Source: CAZYVU01 sp964651435 (GTDB lineage Bacteria; Desulfobacterota; Syntrophorhabdia; Syntrophorhabdales; CAYQXL01). From it: a DNA stretch of 64,000 nt. The DNA is taken from assembly GCA_964651435.1 (NCBI GenBank), contig CAZYVU010000006.1, positions 26,627-90,626 on the forward strand, given 5' to 3'. Under the pieces are notes generated by a model. It made no database searches and was not told the DNA's origin. It saw only the letters and a list, made by a program, of their open reading frames with translations. The position numbers and the translations under genes were made by a program. Shown piece after piece: positions 16,777-25,073 of this stretch (position 1 is the stretch's first letter; each line of letters starts with the position of its first letter).

Positions 16777-17241
16777 TCAGGAGAGTGGGGTCCGGGTGCG
16801 GTTGAGAAGCCTCCGGAGCGTTTCGAGGAGGTTGGTCTTCTCCGTGACGGAGAGCCCTTGGAGCATGGTTTCGAGACAGCGGTCCCTGTCGGACTCGATG
16901 GCCGTCAAGGTTTCCTTGCCCTTCACCGCAATCTCCAGCACCGTGGCCCGTTCGTCGTTGGGGTCCGACTTTCTGACGATGAAGCCTGCCTTTTCGAGCC
17001 TCTTTGCCAAACCGGTCATGTTTGCACCCGGCACGAGCATAATGCGGCTCACATTGGTAATCCTGCTTTGGCCCTTTTCCGATGCATCGAGAACCCGAAG
17101 GATGTTATACTGAGGAAAGGAAAGGCCATGCTTCTTAAACATGGAAGACACCATCCTCTTGTACGTCTCGGCCACCCGGACGATACCCATGAGCACCTTT
17201 TCATCCGTCGTCAAGTCGCTTCGATAGGCTTTATCGTTCAT
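16777..17241 (-). CDS. MarR family transcriptional regulator
   Basis: 154 residues from ATG 17241, with GGGGGT five bases upstream. Winged helix-turn-helix at about 35-110 (FPQYNILRVLDASEKGQSRITNVSRIMLVPGANMTGLAKRLEKAG, wing DPNDERATVLEIAVKG) flanked by dimerisation helices. MarR proteins commonly repress neighbouring genes and release DNA on binding phenolic or other aromatic ligands. It is transcribed divergently from molybdoenzyme 2, and two palindromes lie in the shared upstream region, so it is the likely repressor of that operon. Confidence 0.9.
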   Translation of the reverse strand: MNDKAYRSDLTTDEKVLMGIVRVAETYKRMVSSMFKKHGLSFPQYNILRVLDASEKGQSRITNVSRIMLVPGANMTGLAKRLEKAGFIVRKSDPNDERATVLEIAVKGKETLTAIESDRDRCLETMLQGLSVTEKTNLLETLRRLLNRTRTPLS

Positions 17242-17286
17242 GCTTACCCCCGCTGAACCATTTTCAAAAGAACCATACAAACAAGT

Positions 17287-17336
17287 GTACCAGGTACGTT
17301 TCTATATATCAACAAATCAATACTATGATTATTGAT
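17287..17336. promoter_or_regulatory. two palindromes between marR and molybdoenzyme 2, candidate MarR operators
   Basis: GTACC-A-GGTAC (17287-17297) and ATCAATA-N7-TATTGAT (17316-17322/17330-17336) are perfect inverted repeats in the AT-rich part of the divergent region. The second ends ten bases before the predicted -35 box. Confidence 0.5.
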
Positions 17337-17346
17337 AGTAAATGTA

Positions 17347-17376
17347 TTGAACAGAATAGTGATTTTGGCGTATACT
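17347..17376 (+). promoter_or_regulatory. promoter for the molybdoenzyme 2 operon
   Basis: TTGAAC (17347-17352), 18-bp spacer, TATACT (17371-17376). It leaves a leader of about 75 nt before ATG 17458, whose SD is GGGAGGGGAGG. Confidence 0.5.
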
Positions 17377-17457
17377 GGTTTCGGGTTGTGAAGCAGCGGC
17401 GCCCGGCTTAACCAACCCGGACAAGACGGCCAGGCAGCGCACGAGGGAGGGGAGGTT

Positions 17458-19908
17458 ATGAAGCAGAAGGATACTCACGTCATACGAACGACGACTTGGT
17501 CCGCCGGACCCGGCTGTCACGGCGGTTGCGGCGTCCTTGCCCACATACGGGACGGAAAACTCGTCAAGATCGAGGGTGACCCCGAACACCCCTGGAACCA
17601 CGGCAGGCTCTGCGCCCGCGTCCTTGCCATGACGCAGTATGTGGAGCACCCCGACCGGATTATGAGGCCGCTGAAACGGTCCGGTGAGCGGGGCGAAGGC
17701 AGGTGGGAGGAGATCTCCTGGGAAGAGGCCTTCGACCTTATCGAAAGGAGGATGAAACAGATACGGGACGAGTCGGGTCCCGAGAGCGTCATCTTCTCCA
17801 TGGGAACGGGCCGCGACATAGGCCCCTGGATCTGTATGCTCGCCTATGCCTTCGGAAGCCCCAACGTCATGTTTGCGTTGAGCGGCAACGCCTGTTACAC
17901 CCCACGCATTGCGGCCCTCGACACGGTGCAGGGGGATTTCTGCGTCTTCGATGCCGGTCAGTGGCTTCCCGAACGGTACGACAGCCCCGAATACAAGGTT
18001 CCTGAGTGCATGATTATCTGGGGATACAACATCGCGGCGACGTGCCCCGATAACCTCTTCGGCCATTGGATCATCGATCTCATGAAGAGGGGCACAAAGA
18101 TCATTTCCGTCGACCCCCGCCTGACGTTTTTCGCTTCCAGGGCAAAGTATTGGCTCCAACTGAGACCGGGCAGCGACGGGGCCCTGGCCCTGGGAATGCT
18201 GAAGATCATTATAGACGAGAAGCTTTACGATGAGGCGTGGGTGCGTCGCTGGACCAACGGCCCGCACCTGTTGCGCACCGACACGGGGAAACTGCTCCGT
18301 CAGTCCGACCTGAAAGCGGACGGATCATCGGAGAACTACGTTGCCTGGGACGAGGCCGGCGGACGACCCGTCGTCTGGAACACCGTCGATGTCGGCTACG
18401 ATCCGTCCGAGACTCGCATAGCCCTCTCCGGGCGTTTTCATGTGGCGCTCGCCGACGGAAAGAGCATCACGTGTACCACTGTCTGGGACGCATTCCGCAA
18501 CCGCGTCGACACCTATCCCCTTGACAGGGTAGAAGAGATCACCGGGGTGCCGGCGGGGGACATCGCCGGTGCAGCCCGCCTTTACGCAAAGGCAAAGCCC
18601 GGCGCCATCCACTGGGGTGTGGCCGTAGAGATGACACCGGGCATTACCCCCCTCGTCCACGCCATTGCCACAATGTGGGCCATCACGGGCAACCTCGACA
18701 TCCCGGGCGGGAACGTCTTTACCCGCTCTGCCTTCAACGCCGTGGCCTACGCCCTTCCGGGCGCCGAAGGGGTGATCAAGCTGAAGAACAAGGAGCAGGA
18801 CCGGACGCGCATCGGTGCCGACAGGTACGGGCCCTTCAACAAGTTCATCTGGAGGTGTCAGACCGATACGGCCTACGAGCAGTTCTTCACCGGCAAACCC
18901 TACCCCATCAGGGGGCTATGGGTCCAGACCTGCAACCTCCTGGGAAACATCGGCCTTGACCCCAAGGGCTGGCGGGAGGCCCTGAAAAGGCTGGACTTCG
19001 TCGTCGCCGTCGACCTCTTTCATAACGCCACAACCCAATATGCCGACGTCGTTCTGCCGGCGGCAACCTTTCTCGAAAAGGACGGCGTAAGGAGCTGGTG
19101 GGTGCCTCTTCAGAGCATCAACAAGGCCATTACCGTCAACGAATGCAGGCCCGACGTGGAGATCAACTTCGAGCTCGCCCGCCGCTTCGACCCCGAGTTT
19201 AAGTGGAAGACGGTCCACGAGCTCTACGACGATATCATTAAGCCCTCGGGCATGACCTACGACCAGTTGCAGGAGCGCGTCTTCGCCTATGCGCCCGAAG
19301 GTCATTCGAGCCGCCCCTACCATCGCCATGAGAAGGGGTTGCTCCGGGCCGACGGCAAGCCCGGCTTCACAACGCCCACGGGCCTCTTTGAGCTCTACTC
19401 GACGCTTCGGGAAGAGTGGGCGCTCGACCCCATGCCGGACCACGAGGAGTCTCCCTTTACCCCCGTGAGCCGCCCCGACCTGGCCGAGGCATACCCGCTC
19501 ATCCTTTCCACCGGCCGCAGATCGCCTGTCTTCTTCCATTCCGAGCACCGCCAGATACCGTGGCTTCGCGTCCTCGATCCCGATCCCGTCGCGGAGATCC
19601 ACCCCGACACGGCAGCCCGACACGGCATCGGAAACGGCGAGTGGGTCTGGGTGGAGAACTGGATGGGAAGGGCCAAGTTTAAGGCAAAGGTGACGCTCAT
19701 TGTGCCGCCCTGGATGGTCATGGCCACCCACGCCTGGTGGTTCCCGGAAAAGAAGGGTGCCGAACCGGAGCTGTTCGGTACGTGGAAGCATAACATCAAT
19801 ATGCTCCTGCCCATGGGCGCACAAGGCAAGGACGGCCTCGGCGCGCCGATCAAGCAGAGCCTCTGCAGGATTTACAAGGCGCAGGATGAGGAGGCGGGCC
19901 ATGAGTGA
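17458..19908 (+). CDS. molybdopterin-dependent oxidoreductase, catalytic subunit (molybdoenzyme 2), first cluster Cys missing
   Basis: 816 residues, DMSO-reductase superfamily. The N-terminal cluster motif reads WSAGPGCHGGCG ... GRLCARV: Cys20, Cys24 and Cys52 are present, but the position of the first ligand (three residues before Cys20) is Gly17. The cluster must be three-ligated, altered or absent. Likely Mo/W ligand: Cys146 in SGNACYTPRI. An insert of roughly 80 residues at about 268-345 (LLRTDTGKLLRQSD...) makes it longer than molybdoenzymes 1 and 3. No Tat signal. It overlaps the small ferredoxin gene by 8 bp. The family includes hydroxyl-transferring and dehydroxylating enzymes as well as redox enzymes; the substrate is unknown. 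Confidence 0.9.
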   Translation: MKQKDTHVIRTTTWSAGPGCHGGCGVLAHIRDGKLVKIEGDPEHPWNHGRLCARVLAMTQYVEHPDRIMRPLKRSGERGEGRWEEISWEEAFDLIERRMKQIRDESGPESVIFSMGTGRDIGPWICMLAYAFGSPNVMFALSGNACYTPRIAALDTVQGDFCVFDAGQWLPERYDSPEYKVPECMIIWGYNIAATCPDNLFGHWIIDLMKRGTKIISVDPRLTFFASRAKYWLQLRPGSDGALALGMLKIIIDEKLYDEAWVRRWTNGPHLLRTDTGKLLRQSDLKADGSSENYVAWDEAGGRPVVWNTVDVGYDPSETRIALSGRFHVALADGKSITCTTVWDAFRNRVDTYPLDRVEEITGVPAGDIAGAARLYAKAKPGAIHWGVAVEMTPGITPLVHAIATMWAITGNLDIPGGNVFTRSAFNAVAYALPGAEGVIKLKNKEQDRTRIGADRYGPFNKFIWRCQTDTAYEQFFTGKPYPIRGLWVQTCNLLGNIGLDPKGWREALKRLDFVVAVDLFHNATTQYADVVLPAATFLEKDGVRSWWVPLQSINKAITVNECRPDVEINFELARRFDPEFKWKTVHELYDDIIKPSGMTYDQLQERVFAYAPEGHSSRPYHRHEKGLLRADGKPGFTTPTGLFELYSTLREEWALDPMPDHEESPFTPVSRPDLAEAYPLILSTGRRSPVFFHSEHRQIPWLRVLDPDPVAEIHPDTAARHGIGNGEWVWVENWMGRAKFKAKVTLIVPPWMVMATHAWWFPEKKGAEPELFGTWKHNINMLLPMGAQGKDGLGAPIKQSLCRIYKAQDEEAGHE

Positions 19909-20242
19909 CAGAAAGGAATACGGGCTGCTTATCGACTACGAGTACTGCACGGGGTGCCACACCTGCGAGGTCGCCTGCTGCCAGGAATATGGCTGGGAGG
20001 CGGGCATGTCGGGCATGCAGGTACTGGAAGTTGTACAGAAGTTACCCAAGGGCAAGGCCTATCTCTGCTTCATCCCTTTCCCCACGGAACTGTGCGTGCT
20101 TTGTCCGGCCCGCAGAAAAGAGGGGATGGAGCCGGCCTGCGCGAAGCACTGCATGGCTAACGTTATACGGTGCGGGCCCATCGAGGAGCTGGCCGGAGAG
20201 ATGCTGAAGAAGAAACGGATGGTCCTCTGGAGGCCAAGGTGA
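19901..20242 (+). CDS. two-cluster ferredoxin, partner of molybdoenzyme 2
   Basis: 113 residues from ATG 19901, overlapping the upstream gene by 8 bp (ATGAGTGA). It keeps motif I (Cys16/19/22/26, CTGCHTCEVAC) and motif IV (Cys65-x2-Cys68-x11-Cys80-x3-Cys84, CVLCPARRKEGMEPACAKHC), but motifs II and III are absent. In four-cluster DmsB-type proteins motifs I and IV jointly ligate two [4Fe-4S] clusters, so two clusters are expected here. No TM segment, so soluble. It is a much reduced version of the 154-residue partner at 23871. Probably a single-step electron relay to an unidentified carrier. Confidence 0.88.
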   Translation: MSDRKEYGLLIDYEYCTGCHTCEVACCQEYGWEAGMSGMQVLEVVQKLPKGKAYLCFIPFPTELCVLCPARRKEGMEPACAKHCMANVIRCGPIEELAGEMLKKKRMVLWRPR

Positions 20243-20267
20243 AGGAAGGACACGCAAGGAGACGGCC

Positions 20268-21452
20268 ATGACTGCTGCACGAGGGATATTAGAAGCGAAC
20301 AAGAAGGCGCAGTGGATTCGGAAGATGTTCGAAGAGGGGAATTCCAGGAGGGCACAGTACGGCGCCGAGAATGTCTTTGATTTCAGCCTCGGCAACCCGA
20401 ACCTCGAGCCTCCGGTCCGGTTTAAGGAGGTCATGAGGCGGCTTCTCGACGATGAGAGGCCACACCTCCATGCCTACATGTCCAACGCCGGCCTTATAGA
20501 GACCCGGGAGGCCGTTGCCGCATACCTGAACACCCAGGGTCAGACCCGCTTCAGCGCCAGTGACATCGTCATGACCCCGGGGGCCGCATCGGCCCTCAAC
20601 ATCGTACTGAAGACCATCATTAATCCCGGCGAGGAGATCATCATCCTCACACCCTATTTTGTCGAATACCGGTTTTACCTCGAAAACCATCAGGCCGTGC
20701 CGCGGCTTGTAAAGACCGGCGAGGACTTCTCTCTCGACCTCGATGCCATTGCTGCGGCCATCAACGACCGGACAAGGGCCATCATGATCAACTCGCCCAA
20801 CAACCCGACAGGAAAGGTGTACCGGGAAGAGGAGCTGAAGGCGCTGGCCCGCCTCCTCGGTGATGCAAGTGCCCGATACGGCGAGCCCGTCTACATCGTC
20901 TCCGATGAGCCCTACCGGAAGCTGGTCTATGACAACCTGACGGTGCCGAGCATTTTCGACATCTACCCCGAGAGCTTTGCAGCCACATCCTTTTCCAAGG
21001 ACCTTTCCATCCCCGGCGAGAGGGTCGGCTATGCTACAGTTCACCCCGATATGGGGGGGAAAGACGACATCCTCGAAGGCATGAACCTGTGCATGCGCAC
21101 CCTCGCCTTCGTAAGCGCCCCTGCCCTCATGCAGAGGGCCGTTACTCACCTCATGAACGAGGCCGTCGACATCTCCCTGTACCAGCGCCGGCGCGACCTC
21201 CTTTATGACGGGCTGACGTCATGCGGGTATGAGCTGGTAAAACCTGAAGGCGCATTTTACCTTTTTCCCAAATCGCCCCTGCAGGATGACACAGCCTTTG
21301 TGGCCGCGCTCCAAGAGGAGAACATCCTTACCGTTCCGGGCGTGGCCTTCGGAGGCCCCGGGCACTTCAGGATCGCATATGTCGTTTCTTATGATACAAT
21401 AGAGAGGGCCCTTCCGGGATTTGAGAGGGTGATGAGGAAAGTTCGGGGTTAA
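20268..21452 (+). CDS. PLP-dependent class I/II aminotransferase
   Basis: 394 residues. SD CAAGGAG precedes ATG 20268. Fold-type I aminotransferase signatures: FDFSLGNPN near the start, MTPGAASALNIVLKTI, the conserved NSPNNPTGKVY, the PLP-contacting YIVSDEPYRKLVY, and Schiff-base Lys in SFSKDLSIPGERVGY. Most like aspartate/aromatic aminotransferases. It lies 25 bp after the ferredoxin gene and before molybdoenzyme 3, inside the redox cluster, so its amino or keto acid may feed or drain that pathway. Substrate specificity is not readable. Cytoplasmic. Confidence 0.92.
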   Translation: MTAARGILEANKKAQWIRKMFEEGNSRRAQYGAENVFDFSLGNPNLEPPVRFKEVMRRLLDDERPHLHAYMSNAGLIETREAVAAYLNTQGQTRFSASDIVMTPGAASALNIVLKTIINPGEEIIILTPYFVEYRFYLENHQAVPRLVKTGEDFSLDLDAIAAAINDRTRAIMINSPNNPTGKVYREEELKALARLLGDASARYGEPVYIVSDEPYRKLVYDNLTVPSIFDIYPESFAATSFSKDLSIPGERVGYATVHPDMGGKDDILEGMNLCMRTLAFVSAPALMQRAVTHLMNEAVDISLYQRRRDLLYDGLTSCGYELVKPEGAFYLFPKSPLQDDTAFVAALQEENILTVPGVAFGGPGHFRIAYVVSYDTIERALPGFERVMRKVRG

Positions 21453-21769
21453 AAGTTCGGAGTTCGGAGTAATGTTGAAGCGGAGAAGCGGAGAGAAAAC
21501 CGAAGGGCGGTGTTGGGTTTTGAGTGAAAGCATTTCGTTGCATGGCCGGAACGCTGTTTGCCTCGCTGCTTCGGTCGCTCCCCGTGTCGTGCTCCAAGGC
21601 GCGACTCGGCAAGAGCTCCTTCCGGCCATGCATCTTTCGGAACACGTTACCCATGACACATTAAGGTTTTTCTACAAATCACCAATTACGAATCGCGAAT
21701 CACGGCTTTTCACCCATTACCCATTACACATTACATTCTTTTACTAATCACGACGTAAGGAGGGTGGTT
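21453..21769. other. 317-bp intergenic region with low-complexity repeats and a long imperfect hairpin
   Basis: No gene. It begins with short direct repeats (AGTTCGG, GCGGAGAA-like) and ends with an AT-rich tract containing CCCATTACCCATTACACATTACATTC-type tandem units (about 21715-21738). The middle holds the inverted repeat described separately. A promoter for molybdoenzyme 3 is expected here but not obvious. Confidence 0.5.
21540..21631. repeat. 12-bp inverted repeat with partly self-complementary interior, possible small mobile or dispersed element
   Basis: GCATGGCCGGAA (21540-21551) is matched by TTCCGGCCATGC (21620-21631). Between them, GCTGTTTGCCTCGC-like and GCGACTCGGCAAGAGC-like stretches are partly complementary, so the whole could fold into one long hairpin. 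Confidence 0.4.
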
Positions 21770-23878
21770 ATGGGAGCGGACAAAACGGTTAAGACGGTCT
21801 GCAGGAGCTGCCACGGCGGCTGCGGCGTCATCGCACACGTCAAAGACGGCAGGGTTGTGAAGGTGGAAGGCGATCCCGCCTCCCCCATCGGCCACGGGAC
21901 CATGTGCAGCAAGGGACTCTCGATCACCAAGATCGCTTATCACCCCGATCGCATCCTCCACCCTATGAAGAGGACCCCAGCGGGATGGGAAAGGGTCACC
22001 TGGGACGAGGCCCTCGATACTATCGCCGAAAGATTTAAGAAGGTTATTGCAGACTATGGTTCCGAGTCCCTGTTTATCGGCCAGGGCACGGGCCGCGACT
22101 ACGAGAGCCCTTTCTCGCGCTTCGGCAACCTTCTCGGCACACCCAACGTACTGACAGCAGGGCACATGTGCTACCTTTCCCGCATCGGGGCATCCCTCGT
22201 TACCTGCGGCAGGTTCCCCGTCTGCGATTATGCGGGAGGGCCGAAGTGCATCGTCCTCTGGGCCGTCAACCCCCTCTGGAGCAACCCCGACGAGTACAAG
22301 GGCGTCGATTTTTGGGAGGCCTACAAGAAGGGCGCGAAACTCATCGTTATCGACCCCCGGAAGAACTTCTACACAAAGAAGGCAGACCTGTGGCTGCAGC
22401 TCAGGCCCGGAACCGATGCGGCGCTTGCTATGGGTTTCTTCAACGTCATCATCGAAGAAGGTCTCTACGACAGGGACTTCGTTACTGCTTACATTCACGG
22501 CTGGGAGCCTTTCGTGGAACGGGTTGTCAAAGATTATCCCCTCGATCGCGTCGAAGAGATCACCTGGGTCGACAGGGGGCTTATCAGGCAGGCCGCCCGC
22601 ATGTACGCCCTGACAAAACCGTCGGCCATCCACTGGGGCGTGCCTACGGAGCAGACCAACAACTGCACGGACTTCACCAGGACCGCCGTAGGCCTTATGG
22701 CGGCAACAGGCAACCTCGACGCCCCGGGCGGCAACGTCTTTCACGTACCGCCACCGGTACGAACGGTCTCGCAGTTCTCGAAACACGAGGCCCTAACCCC
22801 GGAGCTGAAGAAGAAGCGGTTGGGTGGAGAACAATACAAGCTGGGCGCTAGAATGACCTTTATTACGCCGCGGGTGGCATGGGACGCCATCCTTACCGGT
22901 AAACCCTACCCGCTCAAGGCAGGCATCTTCGTCGGCACCAACCCGCTGCTTACAGAGGCAAACGCCGCCTACATTTACAAAGCGCTTAAGAAGCTGGAGT
23001 TCTTCGCCGTCGCCGATTTCTTCATGACGCCTACGGCCGAACTGGCGGACATCTTTCTCCCTGCCGGGACATGGCTTGAACAGAACCTCATGGCCGAGAA
23101 CTGGAAGTTCCACGGCTACGTGCAGGCGCGGCAGAAGGTCGTCGAAATCGGCGAATGTCGTCAGGATCACAGGATCTTCCTCGAACTGGGCAAAAGGATG
23201 GGACAGGAGTGGTGGCCCACCTGGGAGGACTCGCTGGACTGGCTCCTGGAGCCGACGGGCCTCACCTGGGAAGAGTTCAAGGAGAAGGGCTACCTGAGGG
23301 GTACCATGGAGTACTACAAATACCGGAAAAACGGCTTTTCCACGCCGACCAGAAAGGTAGAGCTATACTCGACAACGCTCGAAGGTTGGGGCCGCGACCC
23401 CCTTCCCAAGTACGTCGAGATACCGGAAAGCCCCGTTTCCAGGCCCGATTTGGCCGAGCGGTACCCCTATATTCTCAATGCCGGCCTCCGGACGCCGACC
23501 TTTTTCCACTCGGCAAACCGCCAGGTACCCTGGCTGAGAGAGATCCGGCCTGACCCCATCGTGGAGATACACCCCGAAACGGCCAGGAGGCACGGCATTC
23601 AGGACCTCGACTGGGTCTGGATTGAGTCCCCCAGGGGGCGGGTAAGGCAACGGACGAAGCTGAACGACGGCATCGATCCCAGGGTCATTGTGGCTGAACA
23701 CGGGTGGTGGTATCCTGAGATGGAGGATGGAGGCCACGGCTGGGACATCTCGAACATCAACATCCTGACTGACGACTCCCACGAGTCTATGGACCCCGTC
23801 ATGGGCGCCACAAACCTGAGGGTCCTGCTGTGCAACGTCGCCCGCTGCGAAAACCAGGAGGAGGTGCACCATGGATAA
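21770..23878 (+). CDS. molybdopterin-dependent oxidoreductase, catalytic subunit (molybdoenzyme 3)
   Basis: 702 residues from ATG 21770, chosen because AAGGAGG lies exactly six bases upstream; a GTG two codons earlier falls against the SD. The complete N-terminal cluster motif is Cys11, Cys14, Cys18 and Cys46 (VCRSCHGGCG ... TMCSKG). Likely Mo/W ligand: Cys134 in GHMCYLSRI. The C-terminal pterin-binding domain begins near PYILNAGLRTPTFF. No Tat signal, so cytoplasmic. It closely parallels molybdoenzyme 1 along its whole length and overlaps its ferredoxin gene by 8 bp. Function within the superfamily is undetermined. Confidence 0.92.
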   Translation: MGADKTVKTVCRSCHGGCGVIAHVKDGRVVKVEGDPASPIGHGTMCSKGLSITKIAYHPDRILHPMKRTPAGWERVTWDEALDTIAERFKKVIADYGSESLFIGQGTGRDYESPFSRFGNLLGTPNVLTAGHMCYLSRIGASLVTCGRFPVCDYAGGPKCIVLWAVNPLWSNPDEYKGVDFWEAYKKGAKLIVIDPRKNFYTKKADLWLQLRPGTDAALAMGFFNVIIEEGLYDRDFVTAYIHGWEPFVERVVKDYPLDRVEEITWVDRGLIRQAARMYALTKPSAIHWGVPTEQTNNCTDFTRTAVGLMAATGNLDAPGGNVFHVPPPVRTVSQFSKHEALTPELKKKRLGGEQYKLGARMTFITPRVAWDAILTGKPYPLKAGIFVGTNPLLTEANAAYIYKALKKLEFFAVADFFMTPTAELADIFLPAGTWLEQNLMAENWKFHGYVQARQKVVEIGECRQDHRIFLELGKRMGQEWWPTWEDSLDWLLEPTGLTWEEFKEKGYLRGTMEYYKYRKNGFSTPTRKVELYSTTLEGWGRDPLPKYVEIPESPVSRPDLAERYPYILNAGLRTPTFFHSANRQVPWLREIRPDPIVEIHPETARRHGIQDLDWVWIESPRGRVRQRTKLNDGIDPRVIVAEHGWWYPEMEDGGHGWDISNINILTDDSHESMDPVMGATNLRVLLCNVARCENQEEVHHG

Positions 23879-24335
23879 GGTCTCCCTGGTCATTTTCAAA
23901 GACGATTGCTGCGGGTGCCACGCCTGCGAGGTAGCGTGCAAGCAGGAACACGAACTTGACGTTGGGCCCCGCCTTATCCGGGTCATCGAGAAGAGCCCCG
24001 ACTTCGTTCCCGTCTATTGCCGCCACTGTGCCGAGGCCCGCTGTGCAGAGGCTTGCCCCGTCGACGCCATCTCAAGAAACAGCCGGGGCATGGTGCTCAT
24101 CGACAAGGGGGCGTGCATCGGCTGCAAGGAATGCCTGTCCGCCTGCCCCTTCGGCGCCATGCAGTTTGACGATAGGGACGAGAAGGCTGCGAAGTGCGAC
24201 CTTTGTCTGGAACGGCTTGCCTCCGGCAAGGCCCCCGCCTGCGCCTCGGCCTGTCCGACAGGGTGCATCTACTGGGGCGACACGAAGGGCCTGCTGGAGA
24301 GGGCGGCCCGTGCGGCGGCGCACGGGCCGCTGTAG
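23871..24335 (+). CDS. four-cluster ferredoxin, partner of molybdoenzyme 3
   Basis: 154 residues from ATG 23871, overlapping the upstream gene by 8 bp (ATGGATAA). All four motifs of DmsB/HycB-type electron-transfer subunits are intact: I Cys13/16/19/23, II Cys50/53/58/62, III Cys82/85/88/92, IV Cys109/112/124/128, which predicts four [4Fe-4S] clusters. No TM segment or signal. This is the unmodified form of the fold that is interrupted in the product of 3433-5451 and reduced in that of 19901-20242, so the window shows three states of one partner family. Confidence 0.92.
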   Translation: MDKVSLVIFKDDCCGCHACEVACKQEHELDVGPRLIRVIEKSPDFVPVYCRHCAEARCAEACPVDAISRNSRGMVLIDKGACIGCKECLSACPFGAMQFDDRDEKAAKCDLCLERLASGKAPACASACPTGCIYWGDTKGLLERAARAAAHGPL

Positions 24336-24350
24336 CGGGGCCGGACCGCC

Positions 24351-24920
24351 ATGGCATACGAGTGCCCCCACTGCGGCTATATAGCCGAAACAACGGGCTT
24401 CCCGAGCTGCCCGGGCTGCGGCTGCTCCGTCCGGGAGGCCTATCGCCCGCTGTCTGACGGGTCGACCTACAAAGGGCTGTTCCTGGGAGCCCGGGGTGAG
24501 GCCGCCCAGGAGCCGGGGACTGCAGATCCCCGGGGGATTGTCCTTCACGCTGTCCGCACCGTCGACAGTGAGCTGTCCAGGCTTGTCGAGTCGTGGTACC
24601 TCGCCGCAGAATCGCAGGAGCGCCGGCTCCTTGACAGGACAGTCTCCGCCTTCTCGTCGGCCCTTGCCGGGGCGGGCCTTCACCCTTTCAGCCCCCGCGG
24701 ATCGATCATCATTATGCGCAAGGTATGGGCCGTTGTGGCCGGCGCCTTGATGATGAGACATCTCGACCCGCTCTGCGAGAACTGCACATTCTCCATGGGT
24801 CAGGGTGCCTGCGAGATAGGCGACGTGCAGGCCGGGGCGCCAGGCTGCCCCCTTTTCGCAGACCTCGTAGACACGGAAAATCTCAAACTGCGGCTCCGTT
24901 CTGGGCTGGGCCGGAGGTGA
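24351..24920 (+). CDS. zinc-ribbon/Cys-rich protein of unknown function in the molybdoenzyme cluster
   Basis: 189 residues, not recognised as a whole. The N-terminus is rubredoxin- or zinc-ribbon-like: Cys5/Cys8 (ECPHCGYI) and Cys20/Cys23, with Cys25 adjacent (SCPGCGCS). A helical middle (about 60-135) is followed by a second Cys group, Cys142/145/154/166 (LCENC ... ACEIG ... GCPLF). It starts 15 bp after the four-cluster ferredoxin gene, so it is probably co-transcribed. It could be a rubredoxin-like electron carrier, an accessory protein for the metal centre, or a regulator. The SD is weak. No homologue can be named from sequence alone. Confidence 0.75.
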   Translation: MAYECPHCGYIAETTGFPSCPGCGCSVREAYRPLSDGSTYKGLFLGARGEAAQEPGTADPRGIVLHAVRTVDSELSRLVESWYLAAESQERRLLDRTVSAFSSALAGAGLHPFSPRGSIIIMRKVWAVVAGALMMRHLDPLCENCTFSMGQGACEIGDVQAGAPGCPLFADLVDTENLKLRLRSGLGRR

Positions 24921-25007
24921 GAAAGGGGGGCCCATCTGCCCCTTTGGCCTTCCTGATCGACCCTGTCGGCTCTCCGCGTAGGCGAGGTCTTGGCCTCGTC
25001 TCTCCAG

Positions 25008-25036
25008 TTGACGTCTGCTCTTTTCGACTCTATTCT
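25008..25036 (+). promoter_or_regulatory. promoter for the exported cysteine-hydrolase homologue
   Basis: TTGACG (25008-25013), 17-bp spacer, TATTCT (25031-25036). The start near 25043 gives a leader of about 30 nt with GGGAGGG before ATG 25074, so this gene has its own promoter, separate from the molybdoenzyme cluster. Confidence 0.6.
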
Positions 25037-25073
25037 TAGATAGATAGAAATTTGCACCACAGGGAGGGCTTAC

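Noticed and set aside
1275..23878. Selenocysteine in the molybdoenzymes
   Set aside because: No in-frame TGA occurs; the ligand position reads Cys (FCY, ACY, MCY) in all three.
24983..25000. Hairpin CGAGG...CCTCG after the zinc-ribbon gene as a terminator
   Set aside because: Short stem and no following T run, so not called.
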